A DNA stretch of 64,000 nucleotides from Pseudomonadota bacterium (GCA_023389055.1 JAEWFA010000065.1:159208-223207), one strand, 5' to 3'. Positions 1 to 8,352 are shown, numbered from the stretch's first letter. The notes: generated by a model from the letters alone, not told the origin. A program made the numbers and translations.

Positions 1-753
1 ACCGTCGTCTACGGCGGAGGTCCGATGTACCTCGCCGACGTTCTCGAAGCGCGCGAGGCGCTCGGCCCGCACCTGGCGCAGATCTACGGCCAGGGCGAGA
101 GCCCGATGACGATCACCGTGCTGCCGAAACACGTCATCGAGGACCGCGCGCATCCGCGCTGGATGGAGCGCCTCGCGTCGGTGGGCTACGCACAGCCGAT
201 GGTCGAGGTCGCCATTCATGCCGACGACGGAACGCCGCTGGCGATCGGCGAGCCGGGCGAGGTCTGCGTGCGCGGCGAGGTCGTGATGAAGGGGTACTGG
301 GAGAATCCGCACGCCACTGCCGAGACGATCCGCGAAGGATGGCTGCGCACCGGCGACATCGGGCGCCTCGACGAGGACGGCTTTCTCACGCTGCTCGATC
401 GCAGCCGCGACCTGATCATCAGCGGCGGCACGAACATCTATCCGCGCGAGGTGGAGGAAGCGTTGCTGCGTCATCCGAACGTCGCCGAGGCGAGCGTCAT
501 CGGAGTGCCGGACGCCGAATGGGGCGAGACGGTCGTCGCCTGGGTAGTCGCCAGCGCACCGGTGACCGAAGCCGAACTCGACGCCCACTGCATCGAGAAC
601 ATCGCCCGCTTCAAGCGCCCGCGCCGCTACCGTTTCATCGAAACCCTGCCCAAGAACAACTACGGCAAGGTCCTGAAGACCGAATTGCGCGAACGCGAAG
701 CCGCGCTCGAAGCCGCCCACGCAACCCCCGCCGCAGGGGCGTCCGGCACTTGA
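1..753 (+). CDS. Acyl-CoA ligase / AMP-dependent synthetase, C-terminal part
   Basis: This is the 3' end of an ANL-superfamily acyl-CoA ligase; the reading frame is open from base 1, so the gene begins outside the window. Visible family motifs are YGGGPMY at the start, the motif around YGQGE, the hinge region GWLRTGDIGRLDEDGF and DRSRDLIISGGTNIYPREVE, and the C-terminal catalytic lysine region PKNNYGKVLK. Enzymes of this family activate a carboxylic acid with ATP to an acyl-adenylate and then to the CoA thioester. The substrate cannot be deduced; aromatic or fatty acids are both plausible. The last 20 or so residues (Ala/Thr-rich) are a poorly conserved tail. The next gene runs convergently. 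Confidence 0.93.
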   Translation, partial: TVVYGGGPMYLADVLEAREALGPHLAQIYGQGESPMTITVLPKHVIEDRAHPRWMERLASVGYAQPMVEVAIHADDGTPLAIGEPGEVCVRGEVVMKGYWENPHATAETIREGWLRTGDIGRLDEDGFLTLLDRSRDLIISGGTNIYPREVEEALLRHPNVAEASVIGVPDAEWGETVVAWVVASAPVTEAELDAHCIENIARFKRPRRYRFIETLPKNNYGKVLKTELREREAALEAAHATPAAGASGT

Positions 754-838
754 ACTACCGGAGCTCGCGTAGCGGGGCCGGCGCACCCTGAGCGCCCGCG
801 GCAGGCGGCCCGCGCCTTTGCCCGAGCCGACGACCACG

Positions 839-1549
839 TCACCCCACGTGCTTCGCGAAGAACTCCAGCGTCCGACGCCGCGCCAGCCTCGACGCATCCG
901 CGTCGTACGACCCCCGCTGGTCGCAGTTGAACCCGTGCCCTGCCTCGTAGAAGTGCCCTTCCACGGTCGGGTGCGCCGCCAGCACCGATCGCGCCTGCTC
1001 GGGCGACGGCGTGCGGTCGTTCTTGCCGAAGTGGCACAGCACCGGGCATTTCGGCTGTTCGCCGACGAAGCTCGCGATGTTGCCGCCGTAGTACACCACC
1101 GCGCAGGCCAGACCGTCGACGCGCGACGAGGCGACCCACGACATCGTGCCGCCCCAGCAGTAGCCGACGATTCCCACCCGTCCTGCCGCGCCCGGCGCGG
1201 ATCCCGGATGCGCGCCTCCGGCGCCTGCGCCGCTGGCGAGCTTTACCGTCGCGGCCAGGTCCTTCATCACGTCGTCGACGCCGGCCTTCTGCGCGAGTGC
1301 GCGTCCGGCCTTGATGTCGTCATCGGCGTAGCCCGTCTCGAAGCCCGGCTGCACGCGATCGAACAGTGCAGGCGCGATCGCGTGATAACCGTCGGCGGCG
1401 AAGCCGTCGGCGATCGAGCGGATGTGGCTGTTGACGCCGAAGATCTCCTGGATGACGACGATCGCGCCGCGCGCCGGTTTCTCCGGTGTCGCCTCCCAGG
1501 CGGGAAGTCGATGGCCGTCCTCGGAGATCACCTCGATCCAGCGTCCCAT
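839..1549 (-). CDS. Dienelactone hydrolase family protein
   Basis: An alpha/beta-hydrolase of about 236 residues, the usual length for dienelactone hydrolases. The segments GAIVVIQEIFGVN near the N-terminus, VGIVGYCWGGTMSW with the nucleophilic Cys of the G-x-C-x-G elbow, a later Asp-containing strand (HFGKNDRTPSPE) and EAGHGFNCD with the catalytic His form the typical Cys-Asp-His triad. The ATG at 1549 is chosen over an upstream one because AGGAGG lies just before it and homology starts at GRWIEV. The family hydrolyses lactones of halocatechol cleavage pathways, but many members are general cytoplasmic esterases, so the substrate is open. A Gly/Ala-rich insertion sits before the nucleophile. 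Confidence 0.9.
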   Translation of the reverse strand: MGRWIEVISEDGHRLPAWEATPEKPARGAIVVIQEIFGVNSHIRSIADGFAADGYHAIAPALFDRVQPGFETGYADDDIKAGRALAQKAGVDDVMKDLAATVKLASGAGAGGAHPGSAPGAAGRVGIVGYCWGGTMSWVASSRVDGLACAVVYYGGNIASFVGEQPKCPVLCHFGKNDRTPSPEQARSVLAAHPTVEGHFYEAGHGFNCDQRGSYDADASRLARRRTLEFFAKHVG

Positions 1550-1590
1550 GACGTCCTCCTGATGGGCTGGTGGCGCCCCGTCGCGAGGCG

Positions 1591-2436
1591 TCAGAACAGC
1601 ACCGAGCTGAGCCGGCGCCGCCATTCGGAAACGAGTTGCGGCTGTGCGGCCGCCTTCTCGAAGCCCTCGATCATCGTGCGGCGACCGACGTCGTCGCCGA
1701 ACGTGCGATCGCGCCGCACGATCTCGAGCAGCTGCTCGAAGGCCGGCGCCCAGTGCTTCTGTTCCATGTAGTGCTGCGCCAGTTCGAGACGCGCCTGCAG
1801 GTCGGCTGGGTCGTTGGCGACGCGATCGAGCAGGTCGTCGGACGGCGGCTCGACGCCTTCCTGCGATTCGCGCTGCGCGCGTTCGAACAATGCCGCCACC
1901 TGCGGGTCCTGCCGTGCCTCCGCCGAGACGAACTCGAGCTGCGCCAGCGCCGCGCCGGGATCCTTCTGCTGCAGCAGCAACTGCGCGTACATCAGCCGCG
2001 CGTTGTCGTTGCCGCCGTCGTTGGCGATCGCCTTCTTCAGGTGCTGCTCGGCGACGTCGATCTCGCCGCGCTCGATCGCCTGCAGCGCCTGCTCGACCTC
2101 GACGTCACCCGGATTCGGCAGCAGGCGGTCGATGAACTCGCGCAACTGCGTCTCGGGAACGACGCCTTGGAACTGGTCGACCGGCTGGCCGTTGACGATG
2201 CCGAACACGGTGGGAATCGAGCGGATCCGGAAGTGGCGCGCGAGTTCCGGCTGCGCGTCGGTGTCGACCTTCACCAGCATGAAGCGACCGCCGTATTGCT
2301 GCTCGAGCCGCTCGAGCATCGGGCCCAGGGTCTTGCACGGGCCGCACCACGGCGCCCAGAAATCGAGCACCACCGGCGTGCTCATCGACGCGTCGATCAC
2401 GTCGGCCTGGAATCGTTCGATCGTCGTCTCGATCAT
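1591..2436 (-). CDS. cnoX: Thioredoxin-TPR co-chaperone, CnoX/YbbN-like
   Basis: A protein of 281 residues. The N-terminal thioredoxin fold carries a complete redox motif WCGPC (Cys31 and Cys34) in DFWAPWCGPCKTLG and the cis-Pro region RSIPTVFG. The remainder (about residues 115-281) is alpha-helical with tetratricopeptide-like repeats (EQALQAIERGEIDVAEQHL, ARLMYAQLLLQQKDPG). This architecture matches CnoX/YbbN, which protects substrates from overoxidation and hands them to GroEL or DnaK. Unlike E. coli CnoX, the first active-site cysteine is present, so it may retain oxidoreductase activity. Start ATG at 2436 is chosen because upstream in-frame sequence lacks homology. The lipoprotein gene upstream on the same strand is only about 40 bases away. 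Confidence 0.92.
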   Translation of the reverse strand: MIETTIERFQADVIDASMSTPVVLDFWAPWCGPCKTLGPMLERLEQQYGGRFMLVKVDTDAQPELARHFRIRSIPTVFGIVNGQPVDQFQGVVPETQLREFIDRLLPNPGDVEVEQALQAIERGEIDVAEQHLKKAIANDGGNDNARLMYAQLLLQQKDPGAALAQLEFVSAEARQDPQVAALFERAQRESQEGVEPPSDDLLDRVANDPADLQARLELAQHYMEQKHWAPAFEQLLEIVRRDRTFGDDVGRRTMIEGFEKAAAQPQLVSEWRRRLSSVLF

Positions 2437-2473
2437 CGTCGTCGTCCGTGTAGTGCGCGGAAGGGCTGCCCGA

Positions 2474-2947
2474 TCATTGCGAGACGCGCGTGGTGCCGCG
2501 GGCCGGGTCGGTGATGATGCGAACGCGCTGCCCGGGGGCGAACTGCTCGCCGCCGGCCTCCTGGACCACGGCGAACGTGTTGCCGCTGTCGGTGCGAACG
2601 GTGATTTCCAGCGCGGTCCGGTTGCTGAGCGACTGTTCGGCGTGGCTGCCGAGCACGCCGCCGGCCACCGCGCCGAGCACGCCGGCGATGACGCTGCCCT
2701 TGCCGCCGCCGACGTTCGATCCGGCCACGCCGCCGACGATCGCGCCTGCGCCGGTGCCCACGTTCGTCGGCTGGTCGCGCTCGAGGCGGACCTCGCGGAT
2801 CGCCTGGATGACGCCGGTCTGCACCTGCATCGGGCGCCGCGCCTCGCTGGCGGTGTACGTGTGACCGGCCGTCGACGGCGCCGCACAACCGGCGAGCAGC
2901 GCCGCCAACGCGACGAGCGCACCGGCGAGCGTTTTGGTGTAGTGCAT
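2474..2947 (-). CDS. Glycine-zipper outer-membrane lipoprotein (SlyB-like)
   Basis: A lipoprotein of 157 residues with a signal peptide ending in a lipobox (LLAGC, Cys21), followed by a region resembling SlyB/Pcp lipoproteins (QTGVIQAIREVRLE). The middle contains a glycine zipper (GAGAIVGGVAGSNVGGG and VLGAVAGGVLGS) that probably forms a two-helix hairpin in the membrane. The C-terminal part (EITVRTDSGNTFAVVQEAG, FAPGQRVRIITD) is a small beta domain usual in this family. The start at 2947 gives an immediate signal sequence and is preceded by a purine-rich AGAGAGGGAT. SlyB-type proteins stabilise the outer membrane under stress; the exact role here is inferred. Confidence 0.9.
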   Translation of the reverse strand: MHYTKTLAGALVALAALLAGCAAPSTAGHTYTASEARRPMQVQTGVIQAIREVRLERDQPTNVGTGAGAIVGGVAGSNVGGGKGSVIAGVLGAVAGGVLGSHAEQSLSNRTALEITVRTDSGNTFAVVQEAGGEQFAPGQRVRIITDPARGTTRVSQ

Positions 2948-3082
2948 TCGAAATCCCTCTCTGTTCGGAGAGTCGCCTTGAAATGGAAGGCCGATTATGT
3001 CAGGCGCCGCCACCGGGGCGCGCTGCGCTCGCCCGGCGCGCCTCGGCAGTGGCGCGGACTGGATCGCGACTGCGACGAATCG

Positions 3083-3331
3083 CTACGGGACGGCGCTGGA
3101 CACGACGAGCGGCGCGCCGCCGTTCGGCGGGGCTGCAGCGGCGAGCATCGCCGCTTCGCGCAACCCGGAGCCGGCCATTACCAGGCCGACAACGAGTGCG
3201 ACCGGTGCGGCAGCCTGCGCGCACGCGTAGAGAAGCTTGTTGCGGGATTCGCGGTTGCGGAGAAACGCAAGGAAGATCGTATAGACCGGGCGCCTTGCGT
3301 TGTCCCCGTGCTGGGAGGCACGGATCGACAT
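3083..3331 (-). CDS. Possible small membrane protein, unknown
   Basis: An 82-residue reading frame between the lipoprotein and the HNH gene, a 582-base stretch otherwise without a gene. It has an ATG at 3331 with AGAGGTG about ten bases upstream. The sequence shows a basic N-terminus, RPVYTIFLAFLRNRESRNK, then one strongly hydrophobic segment (residues about 36-58, ACAQAAAPVALVVGLVMAG) that could span the membrane. I do not recognise a family. On the minus strand TATAGT (3415-3420) could be a -10 element, but no good -35 is seen. Overlapping frames are also open in this GC-rich DNA, so the gene may not be real. Confidence 0.35.
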   Translation of the reverse strand: MSIRASQHGDNARRPVYTIFLAFLRNRESRNKLLYACAQAAAPVALVVGLVMAGSGLREAAMLAAAAPPNGGAPLVVSSAVP

Positions 3332-3529
3332 GGGGACACCTCTGAGAAGATCGACCGCTGCTGCCTTCGCCGGCACGAACCCGCGCCGGCTCGTCGGCGC
3401 TGCGATCTGTTGTAACTATACCACAGTGTGTCGGCTTCGGAACGAGCGAAAGGATCCGGGCATGTCTTGCCGCCGTGCTGCACAATGTGCAACGTCGGGG
3501 CGCGGCGGTGATGGAGGTCGAAACCCGCG

Positions 3530-4132
3530 ATGGAAATGCCGAGTGCAGCAGTGAGCATCCTCGTGCTCGACGCGAGCGGCACGCCGCGTCGCTGGCTCGG
3601 CATCGAGGACGCGGTCGGCTACTACTACAAGGAGCAGGTCGTCTGGGACCTCGGTCGCCATGCATTCACGCTGCACGGCGGAACGAGTCGCGCCACCGGC
3701 CTGCGCTCGATGCTCACGCTGCGTTCGATCGTCGCGGTGCGCGGCGATGCGTCGAAGCGCACGCGCTTCCACTACGTGCCCGCACTCACCCGCGAGATGT
3801 TGTTCGCGCGCGACCGCTTCATCTGCGCCTACTGCGGCGGCCGCTTCCGGCCGGGCGATCTCACCTGCGAACACGTGAAGCCGCAAAGCCGCGGCGGTCG
3901 CGACACGTGGACCAACCTGGTGAGCGCCTGCAAGCCGTGCAACCTTCGCAAGGGCAACCGCACGCCCGAGCAGGCGCGCATGCCGCTGCTGTACGTGCCG
4001 TACGTGCCGAACCTGCACGAGGGGTTCATCCTGCGCAATCGGCGCATCCTAGCGGACCAGATGGAATTCCTGATGGCCGGCGTGCCGCGGCATTCGCGGC
4101 TTCACGAGGGGGCGCAGGCGCTCCCCGCATAG
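3530..4132 (+). CDS. HNH endonuclease
   Basis: A protein of 200 residues with a classical HNH domain in its second half. It has zinc-knuckle cysteines Cys99/Cys102 (CAYC) and Cys134/Cys137 (CKPC), the Glu114-His115 pair in CEHVKPQSRGG, and Asn129 in TWTNLV. The N-terminal 80 residues are the conserved extension found in chromosomal stand-alone HNH proteins of proteobacteria. It starts with LVLDASGTPRRWL, a region that usually describes an intrinsic housekeeping or defence-unlinked nuclease. There are no neighbouring restriction or phage genes. A start at 3536 (second Met) is equally possible. The biological role of this family is not known; a nicking or DNA-repair function is a guess. Confidence 0.88.
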   Translation: MEMPSAAVSILVLDASGTPRRWLGIEDAVGYYYKEQVVWDLGRHAFTLHGGTSRATGLRSMLTLRSIVAVRGDASKRTRFHYVPALTREMLFARDRFICAYCGGRFRPGDLTCEHVKPQSRGGRDTWTNLVSACKPCNLRKGNRTPEQARMPLLYVPYVPNLHEGFILRNRRILADQMEFLMAGVPRHSRLHEGAQALPA

Positions 4133-4139
4133 CGCAGAC

Positions 4140-4712
4140 CTACGACACCTCCTCCTGCGCCGGTTGCGCTGCTTCGGCCAGCAGCCGGCGCACCAGTCGA
4201 GCGAGGCGCGCATCGCGCACGCCATGCGCCTCCAGGGCGCGCCACGTGTTGATCGCGTATTCGCGATTGGCGCCGCGCCGCCCGCAGCACAGATGCAGCC
4301 GGCGGATGATCTCGTCGTCAGAAAGGCGGGCGTAGCTCGGGCGATCGCGATCGGCGGCGAAGGTGAGCGCCTGCACGCTGCGCTCGCCGTCGAGGCGCAC
4401 CTCCGCCAGCAGCGGCCGATACACGCGCGTGTCCCAATCGGGGATCTCGCGCTCGTACAGATGGCGGATCGCGTCCTCACGGCTCTCGATGCGCAGCCGG
4501 TACGCAACGCCGACGCAGCTTCCGCCGCGGTCCAGGCCGAGCACGACGCCGGGCTCGTCGGCCGTGCCGCGATAGTGCGTCGAACTCACGCAGAAAGAGC
4601 GGTGCCAGCCGTGAAGGCGCGCGAGGCTGGCCTGCTCGTACTCGATCTCCGGATTCCAGATCAGCGACCCGTAGCCGAAGACCCAATCGACGTCGAAGAA
4701 GAGACCGCGCAT
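4140..4712 (-). CDS. Gamma-glutamylcyclotransferase, ChaC-like
   Basis: A protein of 190 residues. The N-terminal motif VFGYGSLIWNP (Tyr14 to Trp19) is the substrate-binding loop of ChaC-type gamma-glutamylcyclotransferases. It is followed by ARLHGWHRSFCV and a stretch typical of the family (STHYRGTADEPGVVLGLD). A Glu in YEREIPDW is the likely general base region. ChaC enzymes cleave glutathione or gamma-glutamyl amino acids to 5-oxoproline and the remaining amino acid or dipeptide in the cytoplasm. The gene stops seven bases from the end of the HNH gene (convergent) and is not in an obvious operon. Confidence 0.92.
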   Translation of the reverse strand: MRGLFFDVDWVFGYGSLIWNPEIEYEQASLARLHGWHRSFCVSSTHYRGTADEPGVVLGLDRGGSCVGVAYRLRIESREDAIRHLYEREIPDWDTRVYRPLLAEVRLDGERSVQALTFAADRDRPSYARLSDDEIIRRLHLCCGRRGANREYAINTWRALEAHGVRDARLARLVRRLLAEAAQPAQEEVS

Positions 4713-4788
4713 GCTGCAGGCATGGTAACGCGACGCGCGCGCGCCGCTGCCGCCGCACGTCGGAAGCGCGCGGCACCGCCCGTTGCTG

Positions 4789-5490
4789 CTATCCGCGGAT
4801 GCGCACGTCGATCGACGGCAACCCGCTCACCGTGCCTTTCAGCCGATCTCCGGGCACGACCGCGGCGACGCCTTCCGGCGTGCCCGTCATGATCAGGTCG
4901 CCCGGCGCCAGCGTCCACGCGTTCGACAGGTGCTCGACGATCTCGCCGATGCTCCAGATCAGCTGCGAGATGTCGCTGTGCTGGCGCGCCTGTCCGTTGA
5001 CTTCGAGCGCGATGCGCGCGTGCGCGATGTCGCCGGCGCTCTTCGCCGGCACGATCGCGCCGATCGGCGCCGACTGGTCGAAGGCCTTGCCGATGCACCA
5101 CGGCCGGCCCTGCTTCTTCATGTCCGTCTGCAGGTCGCGACGCGTCATGTCCAGCCCCACCGCGTAGCCGAAGACGTGGCGCATCGCTTCCGCGGCCGGG
5201 ATCTGCTTGCCGCCTTCGCCGATCGCGACGACGAGTTCGATCTCGTGGTGCAGGTCCTTCGTCAGCGGCGGGTAGTCGATCTCGATCGACTCGCTCGCGG
5301 GCGCGGGCACGACCGCATCGGCGGGCTTCAGGAAGAAGAACGGCGGCTCGCGTCCGGTGAAGCCCATCTCCTGCGCGTGCGCGACGTAGTTGCGCCCTAC
5401 GCAATAGACGCGGCGCACGGGAAAGCGCGCGTCGCTGCCCACGACGGGCAGCGAAACGGCAGGGGCAGCCGGCACGACGTATTGGCTCAC
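4789..5490 (-). CDS. Fumarylpyruvate hydrolase (FAA hydrolase family)
   Basis: A protein of 233 residues of the fumarylacetoacetate hydrolase fold, last gene of the gentisate operon. Motifs are VYCVGRNYVAHAQEMG, metal-site acidic residues in HEIELVVAIGEGG, the loop YAVGLDMTRRDLQ, and TGTPEGVAAVVPGD near the end. The start is a GTG at 5490 preceded by AAAGGAG at good spacing; the frame continues open far upstream, but that part is antisense to neighbouring genes. The enzyme is expected to split fumarylpyruvate (or maleylpyruvate) into pyruvate and fumarate. It is closely similar to the protein at 58975-59688. It lies 29 bases after the gentisate dioxygenase gene, so the two are co-transcribed. 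Confidence 0.92.
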   Translation of the reverse strand: MSQYVVPAAPAVSLPVVGSDARFPVRRVYCVGRNYVAHAQEMGFTGREPPFFFLKPADAVVPAPASESIEIDYPPLTKDLHHEIELVVAIGEGGKQIPAAEAMRHVFGYAVGLDMTRRDLQTDMKKQGRPWCIGKAFDQSAPIGAIVPAKSAGDIAHARIALEVNGQARQHSDISQLIWSIGEIVEHLSNAWTLAPGDLIMTGTPEGVAAVVPGDRLKGTVSGLPSIDVRIRG

Positions 5491-5519
5491 GGTGGTTCTC
5501 CTTTCTCGATTCGGGGGCG

Positions 5520-6596
5520 TCAGTCGAGCTGCTCTTCGCGGTGCATCGCGAGTGCCTCGTGGATCGGCCGGTCGGAAAAGCTGAAGAGCACGGTGTCGTC
5601 GCGCGCCGAGAGCCGGCAGACGTGCCACGACGGTACGACGAAATGGTCGCGCGGGCCGAACTCGAACACGGTGGGCGCGCCTTCGCCGGGTCGGTCGATC
5701 GTCGCGCGGCCACGGCCTTCGACGACGCTGTAGACGATGCCGTCGGTCTGCCGCCACGGCTTTCCTTCGAAGCCGGCCGGCAGCAGCTGCAGGAAGGCGC
5801 CGATCGTCGGCATCGGCCAGCCGCCGGTGGCCGGGTTCACGTAGCGCATCTTCGTGCCTTGCCAGGCATCGACCGGTGCATCGCCGCGCAGCCGCGCGAG
5901 CGCCGCTCGCGCGCGTGCATACGGATACGCGAACAGCGGCGAGGTTGCGCCGTGGGGCTTTGCGCCCGCGTCGCCCGGCATCGGCGCGAGGTTCTCGCCG
6001 AAGCGGGCGAGGTTCGTTCCTTCGGGACGCTGCACCGGCTGCTGTCTTGCCGGGAAGTCTTCGGCGAAACCCGCATCGAGCAGGCGAACCATGGGGATGT
6101 CGAGTCCGTCGAGCCAGACGACGGGCGTGTCGGACTCGTTGCCGTGGTCGTGGAAAGTCCAGCTCGGCGTGATGATGAAATCGCCCGGGTGCATCGTCGT
6201 GCGCTCGCCGTTCACCGCGGTGAACGCGCCGGCGCCTTCGACGACGAAGCGCAGCGCCGTCGCCACGTGACGGTGGCTCGGCGCGACCTCGCCGGGCAGG
6301 ATCAGCTGCAGTCCGGCGTACAGCGACTGGGTGATCGCCGATTGTCCGGGGATGCCCGGGTTCTCGAGGATCAGTACGCGGCGCACCGCTTCTTCGGCCG
6401 AGATGACGTCTCCGGCGCGCGAGAGGAACGGGCGCACTTCGTCGTAGCGCCACAAGGCCGGCACGCACGGCGATGCGGGGCTCTTCGGCACGAGCGCGTG
6501 CAGCGACTCCCACAGCGGCGTGAGGTTCGACGGACGCATGTCGGCGTACAGCCGCTCGCGCGCCTTGCGGACAGGGTCTTGCGTTGGCGCGTTCAT
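5520..6596 (-). CDS. Gentisate 1,2-dioxygenase
   Basis: A protein of 358 residues with two cupin domains, the size and organisation of gentisate 1,2-dioxygenases. The N-terminal cupin contains the iron ligands His108 and His110 in PSHRH plus a later His (149 or 151) in SWTFHDHG; the second cupin (FEFGPRDHFVVPSWHV) is degenerate. It opens the ring of 2,5-dihydroxybenzoate between C1 and C2 to give maleylpyruvate, using Fe(II) and O2 in the cytoplasm. It sits between a flavin hydroxylase gene (12 bases upstream) and a fumarylpyruvate hydrolase gene, which fixes its role in the gentisate pathway. Confidence 0.95.
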   Translation of the reverse strand: MNAPTQDPVRKARERLYADMRPSNLTPLWESLHALVPKSPASPCVPALWRYDEVRPFLSRAGDVISAEEAVRRVLILENPGIPGQSAITQSLYAGLQLILPGEVAPSHRHVATALRFVVEGAGAFTAVNGERTTMHPGDFIITPSWTFHDHGNESDTPVVWLDGLDIPMVRLLDAGFAEDFPARQQPVQRPEGTNLARFGENLAPMPGDAGAKPHGATSPLFAYPYARARAALARLRGDAPVDAWQGTKMRYVNPATGGWPMPTIGAFLQLLPAGFEGKPWRQTDGIVYSVVEGRGRATIDRPGEGAPTVFEFGPRDHFVVPSWHVCRLSARDDTVLFSFSDRPIHEALAMHREEQLD

Positions 6597-6608
6597 CGCG
6601 ATCCTCCT

Positions 6609-7799
6609 TCAGGCGGGCGCCGCATCGGCGTCGATTCCGCGGTACAACCAGGACAGGCCGGCGAATCCGGCGCTCTCCGCGCCCGACTGGAATAGCTGGT
6701 TGCGCAGCTCGCGCGTGACGCCGGCCGCGTGATAGATATCGCCGTAGAAGCGCGCGGTGAGTTGCACGCGCGCGGTGCGCAGGTAGCGCAACTGCTGGTA
6801 CTCGGCGAACGCGCGCTCGAAGTCTCCGCCGGCGCGCTTCAGCGACGCGCCCAGCACGGCGGCATCCTCGATCGCCATGCACGCGCCCTGCGCGAGGTAT
6901 TGCAGCATCGGGTGCGCCGCGTCGCCGAGCAGCGTCATGCGCCCCTTCGTCCAGTTCTTCACCGGGTCGCGATCGCACAGCACCCACATCTTCCAGGTCT
7001 CGATCATCGACAGCAGTTCGCGCACCGGCGCGGCGGCCTGCGCGAAGCGTTGCGCGAGTTCCTCGGGGTCGCCGTAGGTGTTCCAGCCTTCCTCGTAGCG
7101 GTCGCTGTGGAACACCGCGACGAGGTTGTAGAGCTCGCCGCGCCGAAGGGGGTAGTGCACCAGGTGCGTCTTCTCGCCGCCCCACAGCACGACGTCGGGG
7201 CTGTACAGGTGCTTCGGCACCTTGTCGATCGGCAGCACCGCCCGGTAGGCGATGTGCCCGGATACGCGTGGGGCGCCGTCGCCGACGATCTCCTTGCGCA
7301 CCGCGCTCCACAGCCCGTCGGCGCCGATCAGCGCATGGCCGCGCACCGTTCGCCCATCGGCCAGGTGCGCCGTCGCGCCTTCGGCATCGTGCTCGGCGCG
7401 CTCGACCTTCGCGTGCGTGTGCAGCGTCACGTTCGACAACGCGCGGCACGCATCGAGAAAGACGTTGTGCAGGTCGACGCGGTAGATGACGCCGTACGGA
7501 AAGCCGTAGGTTCCTTTCGCGCTTGCCGAGACCGGCACCTCGGCGACGAGTTCGCCCGTGCGCACGTCGTTCATGCGCAGTTCGCGCGGGTAGTACGCCA
7601 CCCGATCGATCTGCCCGGTGAGTCCGAGCCGATCGAACATCCGGAACGCGTTCGGCCCGATCTGGATGCCGGCGCCGATCTCGCGGAAGGCGTCCGACTG
7701 TTCGAGCACGTCGACGTGGCAGCCGTCGCGCGCGAGCACGAGCGCGGCGGCCAGTCCGCCGATTCCTCCTCCGACGACCACCACGCGGTTGTCTTTCAC
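6609..7799 (-). CDS. FAD-dependent aromatic hydroxylase, probable 3-hydroxybenzoate 6-hydroxylase
   Basis: A single-component flavoprotein monooxygenase of 396 residues. The Rossmann FAD-binding motif VVVGGGIGGLAAAL lies at residues 7-20; the middle motif GADGLWSAVRKE and the second FAD motif LLGDAAHPMLQYLAQGAC are typical of the salicylate and 3-hydroxybenzoate hydroxylase family. The start is a GTG at 7799, chosen because AAGGAG precedes it by eight bases and it overlaps the marR stop codon (GTGA), implying translational coupling. Given the following gentisate dioxygenase, the likely reaction is NADH-dependent para-hydroxylation of 3-hydroxybenzoate to gentisate; a salicylate-derived route cannot be excluded by sequence alone. 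Confidence 0.9.
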   Translation of the reverse strand: MKDNRVVVVGGGIGGLAAALVLARDGCHVDVLEQSDAFREIGAGIQIGPNAFRMFDRLGLTGQIDRVAYYPRELRMNDVRTGELVAEVPVSASAKGTYGFPYGVIYRVDLHNVFLDACRALSNVTLHTHAKVERAEHDAEGATAHLADGRTVRGHALIGADGLWSAVRKEIVGDGAPRVSGHIAYRAVLPIDKVPKHLYSPDVVLWGGEKTHLVHYPLRRGELYNLVAVFHSDRYEEGWNTYGDPEELAQRFAQAAAPVRELLSMIETWKMWVLCDRDPVKNWTKGRMTLLGDAAHPMLQYLAQGACMAIEDAAVLGASLKRAGGDFERAFAEYQQLRYLRTARVQLTARFYGDIYHAAGVTRELRNQLFQSGAESAGFAGLSWLYRGIDADAAPA

Positions 7800-8293
7800 G
7801 ATCGCGCTCCTTGCTCGGCGGGCAGGACTTCGCCGCGATGACGGGCCGGCGCCCGCGAAAACTCGTTGTTGCATTCGACCAGTTGCGCGAGCAGCCGCAG
7901 GAAGGTGCGACGCTCGTCGGCAGCGAGCGGCTCGACGATGCGCCGCTGCGCGCGCTCGACCGCCGAATCGACCTGCGCGAGCAGCCTGTGCCCGGCCGGG
8001 CGGATGCGCAGGCGCTTCACGCGCCGGTCGTCGGCGCTCGGAACGCGCTCGACGAGCCCCTTCGCCTGCAGCCGCTCGAGCACGCTGCCCACAGTCGAGC
8101 GGTCGAGCGCGACCAGGTACGACAGCCGCGTGGCGTCGAGTTCCGGGTTCGCATCGATCGCCGAGAGCGCGGCGTATTGCACCGGCGTCAGGCCGAAACC
8201 GGCGCACTCTTCCATGAAGATCGCAACGGCGATCTGCTGCGCACGGCGGATCAGGTGGCCGGGCTTCAGCGACCGGTAATCGATAGTCGTCAT
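7796..8293 (-). CDS. MarR-family regulator of the gentisate operon
   Basis: A protein of 165 residues with the winged-helix core of MarR proteins: AGFGLTPVQYAALSAI, then the recognition region LSYLVALDRSTVGSVLERL, and the wing VERVPSADDRRVKRLRI. It is the first gene of the operon and overlaps the downstream hydroxylase gene by four bases, so regulator and enzymes are translated from one message. MarR proteins of aromatic pathways usually repress their own operon and release DNA on binding the aromatic acid; the ligand here would be 3-hydroxybenzoate or gentisate by inference. The ATG at 8293 leaves only 59 bases to topB, in which the promoter should lie. Confidence 0.92.
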   Translation of the reverse strand: MTTIDYRSLKPGHLIRRAQQIAVAIFMEECAGFGLTPVQYAALSAIDANPELDATRLSYLVALDRSTVGSVLERLQAKGLVERVPSADDRRVKRLRIRPAGHRLLAQVDSAVERAQRRIVEPLAADERRTFLRLLAQLVECNNEFSRAPARHRGEVLPAEQGARS

Positions 8294-8315
8294 TTGCTCA
8301 GTGTACTGTCTGACT

Positions 8316-8346
8316 CGGCGGCACGCATCCGATGGCAGTGCCGCCG
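8316..8346 (-). terminator. Stem-loop after topB
   Basis: Perfect 9-bp inverted repeat (CGGCGGCAC at 8316-8324 with GTGCCGCCG at 8338-8346) and a 13-base loop, seven bases after the topB stop codon and before marR. It has no T-run on the minus strand, so it is either a weak or Rho-assisted terminator, or an RNA 3'-end stabiliser. Confidence 0.5.
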
Positions 8347-8352
8347 TTGCGG

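Noticed and set aside
5491..7449. Very long open minus-strand frame running through the fumarylpyruvate hydrolase gene and far upstream
   Set aside because: Its upstream part is Arg/Ala-rich and overlaps the gentisate dioxygenase and hydroxylase genes in another frame; it is an out-of-frame GC-rich shadow. Only 4789-5490 is accepted.
8294..8315. CAGT-N2-ACTG inverted repeat as MarR operator
   Set aside because: Only four-base arms in a 59-base gap; too short to support without comparative data, although the promoter of the gentisate operon must be near.
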